This document shows positions 31,466-33,543 of a stretch of DNA of 33,543 nt, in pieces. Position 1 is the first letter of the stretch, and every line of letters begins with the position of its first letter. The DNA is from a virus: positions 1 to 33,543 of IMG/VR virus record IMGVR_UViG_3300007734_000598; one strand, 5' to 3'. Position numbers and translations under genes: made by a program. A model generated the notes under the pieces. That model ran no database searches, was not told the origin of the DNA, and saw only the letters and a program-made list of their open reading frames with translations.

Positions 31466-31595
31466 AATACACCTCCTTTGGTGTGTCTAATAGCCCCATT
31501 TGGGGCAACGGTGCAATGTTCCCACGAATTTTTTGGCGCGTCAAGTCCGACCGCCAGCATACAGTTATGTATCTATCATAGTATTACTATAATAA
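31466..31595 (-). promoter_or_regulatory. Leader of the cassette: palindromic operator candidate and possible promoter
   Basis: This gap precedes the cassette on the minus strand. A perfect 13-base palindrome ATAGTA-T-TACTAT lies at 31578-31590, a good operator candidate. A weak promoter-like pair TTGACG plus GAACAT (17-base spacer, minus strand) follows. A GCCCCAAATGGGGC inverted repeat lies in the leader just before the ribosome site, where it could hide or expose it. The ribbon-helix-helix protein encoded next door (31658-31810) is an obvious candidate binder of such a palindrome. Promoter assignment is weak. Confidence 0.45.
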
Positions 31596-31621
31596 AAACA
31601 ACCCGCGATTGCGGGTTGTTT
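31596..31621. terminator. Bidirectional intrinsic terminator
   Basis: An 11-base perfect stem AAACAACCCGC / GCGGGTTGTTT with a 4-base loop GATT. Both outer arms end in T-runs: on the minus strand TTTTTATT follows, on the plus strand TTTAATTTA. It ends the leftward nuclease/secreted/regulator transcript and insulates the downstream cassette from it. Confidence 0.85.
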
Positions 31622-31641
31622 AATTTACTGACTTGCTTAAG

Positions 31642-31655
31642 CACTGACCTGCCTG
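31642..31655. repeat. Single exact copy of the 14-base repeat CACTGACCTGCCTG
   Basis: Identical to the two tandem copies at 27204-27231 and in the same orientation, about 4.4 kb away. A degenerate copy (TACTGACTTGCTTA) lies at about 31626-31639. It lies between the regulator stop and the terminator. Together with the 27.2-kb copies it brackets the 59-residue to 57-residue gene block. Confidence 0.75.
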
Positions 31656-31657
31656 CG

Positions 31658-31810
31658 TTATGGCTCGTGAGTTTTTAAAAGATTTGTTATCGCAGTGCGC
31701 ATCAAGTCTGACCTTGACTTGTACTTGCCATCAGCTATCAGCTGATTGACGGTGGTGATCTGTTGTTTGGTCAGCTTGGAGCACACCACTTCAAACAGTT
31801 TGTGCACCAT
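31658..31810 (-). CDS. Ribbon-helix-helix DNA-binding regulator
   Basis: I start at ATG 31810-31808, which overlaps the stop of the secreted-protein gene as TAATG, giving 50 residues; the longer frame to 31912 only overlaps that gene. The sequence has a short strand (LFEVVCSKL), a helix (TKQQITTVNQLIADGKY) and the hallmark SRSDLMRTAITNLL, matching the G-x-Y-x-S-R-S-E/D-L-x-R-x-A form of CopG/MetJ-like regulators. These dimerise and bind short palindromes. The palindrome at 31578-31590, about 70 bases downstream of its stop, is a plausible target. It may repress the next cassette. Confidence 0.7.
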   Translation of the reverse strand: MVHKLFEVVCSKLTKQQITTVNQLIADGKYKSRSDLMRTAITNLLKTHEP

Positions 31811-32271
31811 TACGGGCGCAACGAATCTCTGATCACACTCACCCCGCTCCAGTAGCACCCGCTTGGGCACCACTTGTCTTTGATAATGCGTTCCTTCCAG
31901 TCTTGTACCCATATGCCCTCCTCTTGTAGCAAATCTATAAACGATGTACCGTCAGGCAATGTGACGATACCCCCACCTCTGTCTACGCATATCACAATGC
32001 GTTGTAGTCTGTGTATCCACAGCTTGGTGCCCAGTGGATACTTGACCGGGCATGCCGCCCCCATCCCAACCCATGCCTGCCACGGCTTGCCGTACAGCAT
32101 AGTAGAACAGGTGTTCTCCTCTTCATCCCAGTTAGCTGAGTGACAGTTTGTGCCACCTAATGCTGGCCAGTAATAGGACAGGCGCACTGGGCTCTCCGGT
32201 GCTGGGGGATGGGACCTCATCGGCATCATCAGCCACAGTGCCAGGGCTATAGTCAGGCTTATTGTTTTCAT
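31810..32271 (-). CDS. Secreted double-psi beta-barrel (3D/RlpA-like) protein
   Basis: The protein has 153 residues. It begins with a signal peptide-like segment (MKTISLTIALALWLMMPMRS) and a short Pro-rich stretch. The core GAACPVKYPLGTKLWIH, then CVDRGGGIV and SFIDLL, matches the double-psi barrel of 3D-domain and RlpA-type proteins, where a G-[TV]-[KR] turn, a D-x-G-G turn and an I-D-L motif hold conserved Asp residues. Members act on peptidoglycan or bind it outside the cytoplasm, including lytic transglycosylase-type activity. Extra Cys pairs (positions about 43, 54, 73) suit a disulphide in the periplasm or outside. In a phage it may aid lysis, superinfection exclusion or release. The gene starts 6 bases after the nuclease stop. 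Not proven catalytic. Confidence 0.6.
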   Translation of the reverse strand: MKTISLTIALALWLMMPMRSHPPAPESPVRLSYYWPALGGTNCHSANWDEEENTCSTMLYGKPWQAWVGMGAACPVKYPLGTKLWIHRLQRIVICVDRGGGIVTLPDGTSFIDLLQEEGIWVQDWKERIIKDKWCPSGCYWSGVSVIRDSLRP

Positions 32272-32277
32272 AGTACC

Positions 32278-32625
32278 TCACAAAGTCTTGGTAGTATTGT
32301 TTGTTGTATCTGTCATCCCAATGGCTGTTCTCACCCATGATAGTGCATCTCCTTCCATCACCTGCCTTGATGTGACACGCAGTACGCGCCAGCCCAGCAG
32401 TATGGCGTTGTTGTATTTCTCGCAATCCTTTTCGTAACCAACCGGGCGGGTGTGCCTGCCTCTATTGTGCAAGCCACCCTCTATCTCCAGTGCCAGCATG
32501 TGCTCAGGCCATGCTATATCAAACCGCCACTTTCTCGGCTCCGAGAACTTATACTCGGTTACATATGAGGGCACAGCAGCTTGATCTAGCTGTGCCCTCA
32601 TAGTAATTTCTAAATAAGAAATCAA
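32278..32625 (-). CDS. Small PD-(D/E)XK endonuclease (DUF559/Vsr-like)
   Basis: This is a 115-residue nuclease of compact type. The sequence SYLEITMRAQLDQAAVP is followed by RKWRFDIAWPEHMLALEIEGG with Asp36 and Glu47-x-Glu49. The motif GRHTRPVGYEKDCEKYNNAILLGWRVLRVT is typical of this family, in which the Asp and Glu residues hold a metal ion. I keep the TTG start at 32625, which overlaps the recombinase stop (TTGA), because homologous proteins include the early Glu; an ATG 24 bases on is the alternative. It lies beside the recombination nuclease and may resolve or trim DNA, or act on hemimethylated or mismatched sites. The target is unknown. Confidence 0.7.
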   Translation of the reverse strand: MISYLEITMRAQLDQAAVPSYVTEYKFSEPRKWRFDIAWPEHMLALEIEGGLHNRGRHTRPVGYEKDCEKYNNAILLGWRVLRVTSRQVMEGDALSWVRTAIGMTDTTNNTTKTL

Positions 32626-33236
32626 TTCTTGATTGGTCTTGTGTTTAGTGTAACCACTAAATCATCCAGCTCATTTAGAAACTCAACCACTTCCTTCTCT
32701 ATGTCAGAGATGTACTTGTGGTCACGCTCCACCCTGATGCGTATCAGGCGCTTGCCTTCTGGCATGCGCGGGTCAAACGATACAAAGTCACACCAGTTCC
32801 TGTTGGTACACGCCATCTGCGTCTGTATCTGCGACTTGTAGCGTAGTGGAAACCCATAAAGGATTGTGTCCACATGCTGTGCCGTGTTCGGGCACTTGAT
32901 TTCAAGCAGTCCATCGTTGCCTACCAGCCCGTCTGGACTGCAACCAAACATGTTTATGCGTTCATGGTCCACAAACCCCACCTCATGCACAAACGCACCA
33001 TTAATCTGCTCGTACGCAGCTCGTGCAATCGGCTCGTTGTCTATGCCGTGTTGCATATAAGCGTTGGTGTAGCTCTCCTGCTTTGCGTTAGTCAGGCGCT
33101 CCACCATCAACTCCATCATGTAGTTCTTACGGCTGGTACTGTAGCCTGTCTTGGTGGTAGCCAACACATCTGATACCCTGCTTGCCGTTACCTTTCCCAA
33201 CCGAATTGCAAACCACTCATCTGTCCTTTGTTCCAT
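32622..33236 (-). CDS. YqaJ/lambda-exonuclease-like recombinase nuclease
   Basis: The protein has 204 residues. The opening RTDEWFAIRLGKVTASRVSDVL is typical of the YqaJ-type 5-prime to 3-prime exonuclease family. Motifs: Glu68 in HGIDNEPIARAAYE, Asp102 in FGCSPDGLVG, Glu112-x-Lys114 in GLLEIKCP, and a Gln-rich helix (KSQIQTQMAC) after it. The metal-binding acidic residues and catalytic Lys are all present. It digests one strand of double-stranded DNA ends for annealing by a single-strand annealing protein. A partner annealase is not visible in this window but may lie upstream. The start overlaps the previous stop as TAATG. Confidence 0.85.
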   Translation of the reverse strand: MEQRTDEWFAIRLGKVTASRVSDVLATTKTGYSTSRKNYMMELMVERLTNAKQESYTNAYMQHGIDNEPIARAAYEQINGAFVHEVGFVDHERINMFGCSPDGLVGNDGLLEIKCPNTAQHVDTILYGFPLRYKSQIQTQMACTNRNWCDFVSFDPRMPEGKRLIRIRVERDHKYISDIEKEVVEFLNELDDLVVTLNTRPIKN

Positions 33237-33442
33237 TAGTCACCTCCAAACAGAAGCTTTATTTTTTCTACAATCATAAAGCTTAGAAGCCTGCCTTCCT
33301 TTACGGTAAACAGGTACGCCACACCCAGCAATACCCCTGCCCCAACCCCACTTACAAACAACCACACTGGTTGTTGATAGTCAGACAGCTGGTAAGCTAG
33401 CCAACCAAACAATACTATACTAACTGCATAAGCATCAATCAT
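33236..33442 (-). CDS. Small two-helix membrane protein
   Basis: The protein has 68 residues with two hydrophobic helices (about residues 5-19 and 27-46: AVSIVLFGWLAYQL and WLFVSGVGAGVLLGVAYLF) and a basic end (VEKIKLLFGGD). A GAGGAGG ribosome site lies 6 bases before the ATG. The end overlaps the exonuclease start. It may be a small holin-like or membrane-anchoring protein, but no lysin accompanies it, so no function is assigned. Confidence 0.55.
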   Translation of the reverse strand: MIDAYAVSIVLFGWLAYQLSDYQQPVWLFVSGVGAGVLLGVAYLFTVKEGRLLSFMIVEKIKLLFGGD

Positions 33443-33543
33443 TATCTGCCTCCTCTAGCAACTCTATGGCATGCAATACCAACTTTACCTGAGCACCAGT
33501 CAAAGTATTCGTGGCTTGCAAGAAATATTTCAGCCTCTTTACA
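33435..33543 (-). CDS. C-terminal fragment of an unknown gene (runs off right edge)
   Basis: The minus-strand frame enters from the right edge without a start and reads VKRLKYFLQATNTLTGAQVK, then LVLHAIELLEEADND before TGA at 33437-33435. The Leu/Glu-rich helix suits a protein end. It overlaps the start of the small membrane protein gene. Only 36 codons are visible, so no function is given. Confidence 0.5.
   Translation of the reverse strand, partial: VKRLKYFLQATNTLTGAQVKLVLHAIELLEEADND

Noticed and set aside
32132-32425. Minus-strand frame (97 codons, internal ATG at 32341) across the end of the nuclease gene and the start of the secreted-protein gene
   Set aside because: It overlaps two better-supported genes in another frame over its whole length and has no matching ribosome site; it is most likely a shadow, though a real overlapping gene cannot be excluded.
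1-33543. tRNA genes, CRISPR arrays, insertion sequences, integrase and attachment sites
   Set aside because: None could be recognised by reading; the 14-base repeats are too short to claim as attachment sites.

Overview
This window looks like part of a tailed double-stranded DNA phage genome (Caudoviricetes). Every supportable gene is read leftwards (minus strand). The genes are tightly packed, many joined by TAATG or ATGA stop/start overlaps, and they include a large terminase, portal, scaffold, major capsid protein and tail genes. No integrase, RNA polymerase, DNA polymerase, tRNA or CRISPR array is visible. The host cannot be named. The capsid protein resembles the SU10-type (DUF5309) family. 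A roughly 230-residue adaptor-like protein is followed by a roughly 680-residue protein with Asp-box-like motifs, and there are several large Ala/Gly/Pro-rich virion proteins and one 3221-residue giant. This fits a podovirus-like virion with ejection proteins better than a long-tailed phage, but that is inference.

Layout in the direction of transcription (right to left). (1) 33543-31658, nucleic-acid and cell-surface block: the end of an unknown gene, a small two-helix membrane protein, a YqaJ/lambda-exonuclease-type recombinase nuclease, a small PD-(D/E)XK (DUF559/Vsr-like) endonuclease, a secreted double-psi beta-barrel (3D/RlpA-like) protein, and a 50-residue ribbon-helix-helix regulator that ends at a strong bidirectional terminator. 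(2) 31465-27296, a self-contained cassette of seven or eight genes of mostly unknown function. It includes an M42/M28/M20-like co-catalytic metallohydrolase and a small CxxC protein. The cassette lies between two bidirectional terminators, and an exact 14-bp repeat occurs outside each terminator. (3) 27295-26385, regulatory DNA with two sigma70-like promoters, a small coiled-coil gene and a hairpin. (4) 26384-16521, packaging and virion module: probable TerS, TerL, a low-complexity protein, a Pro-rich protein, a 22-residue micro-ORF, a 586-residue virion protein, portal and a 783-residue virion protein. (5) 16517-6852, a single 9.7-kb gene for a 3221-residue protein. (6) 6784-1, scaffold, major capsid, small zinc-ribbon protein, probable head decoration protein, small basic protein, adaptor, nozzle or tail protein, small tail protein, a PD-(D/E)XK nuclease and a partial tail-fibre-like gene running off the left edge.

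The most notable points are these. A segment of the giant protein carries K-x-H, Y-K-V and G-K-x-x-T-I-Y motifs, in the order seen in OspF/SpvC phosphothreonine lyases and lanthionine-synthetase lyase domains. The late proteins share short linear motifs, including an eight-residue identity between a 275-residue protein and a free 22-residue micro-ORF. The 27.2-31.66 kb cassette is bounded by repeats and terminators. A beta-rich RGY segment appears in both the capsid protein and its neighbour. Local base composition is strongly mosaic. Nothing was searched against a database; all family assignments rest on motif recognition.
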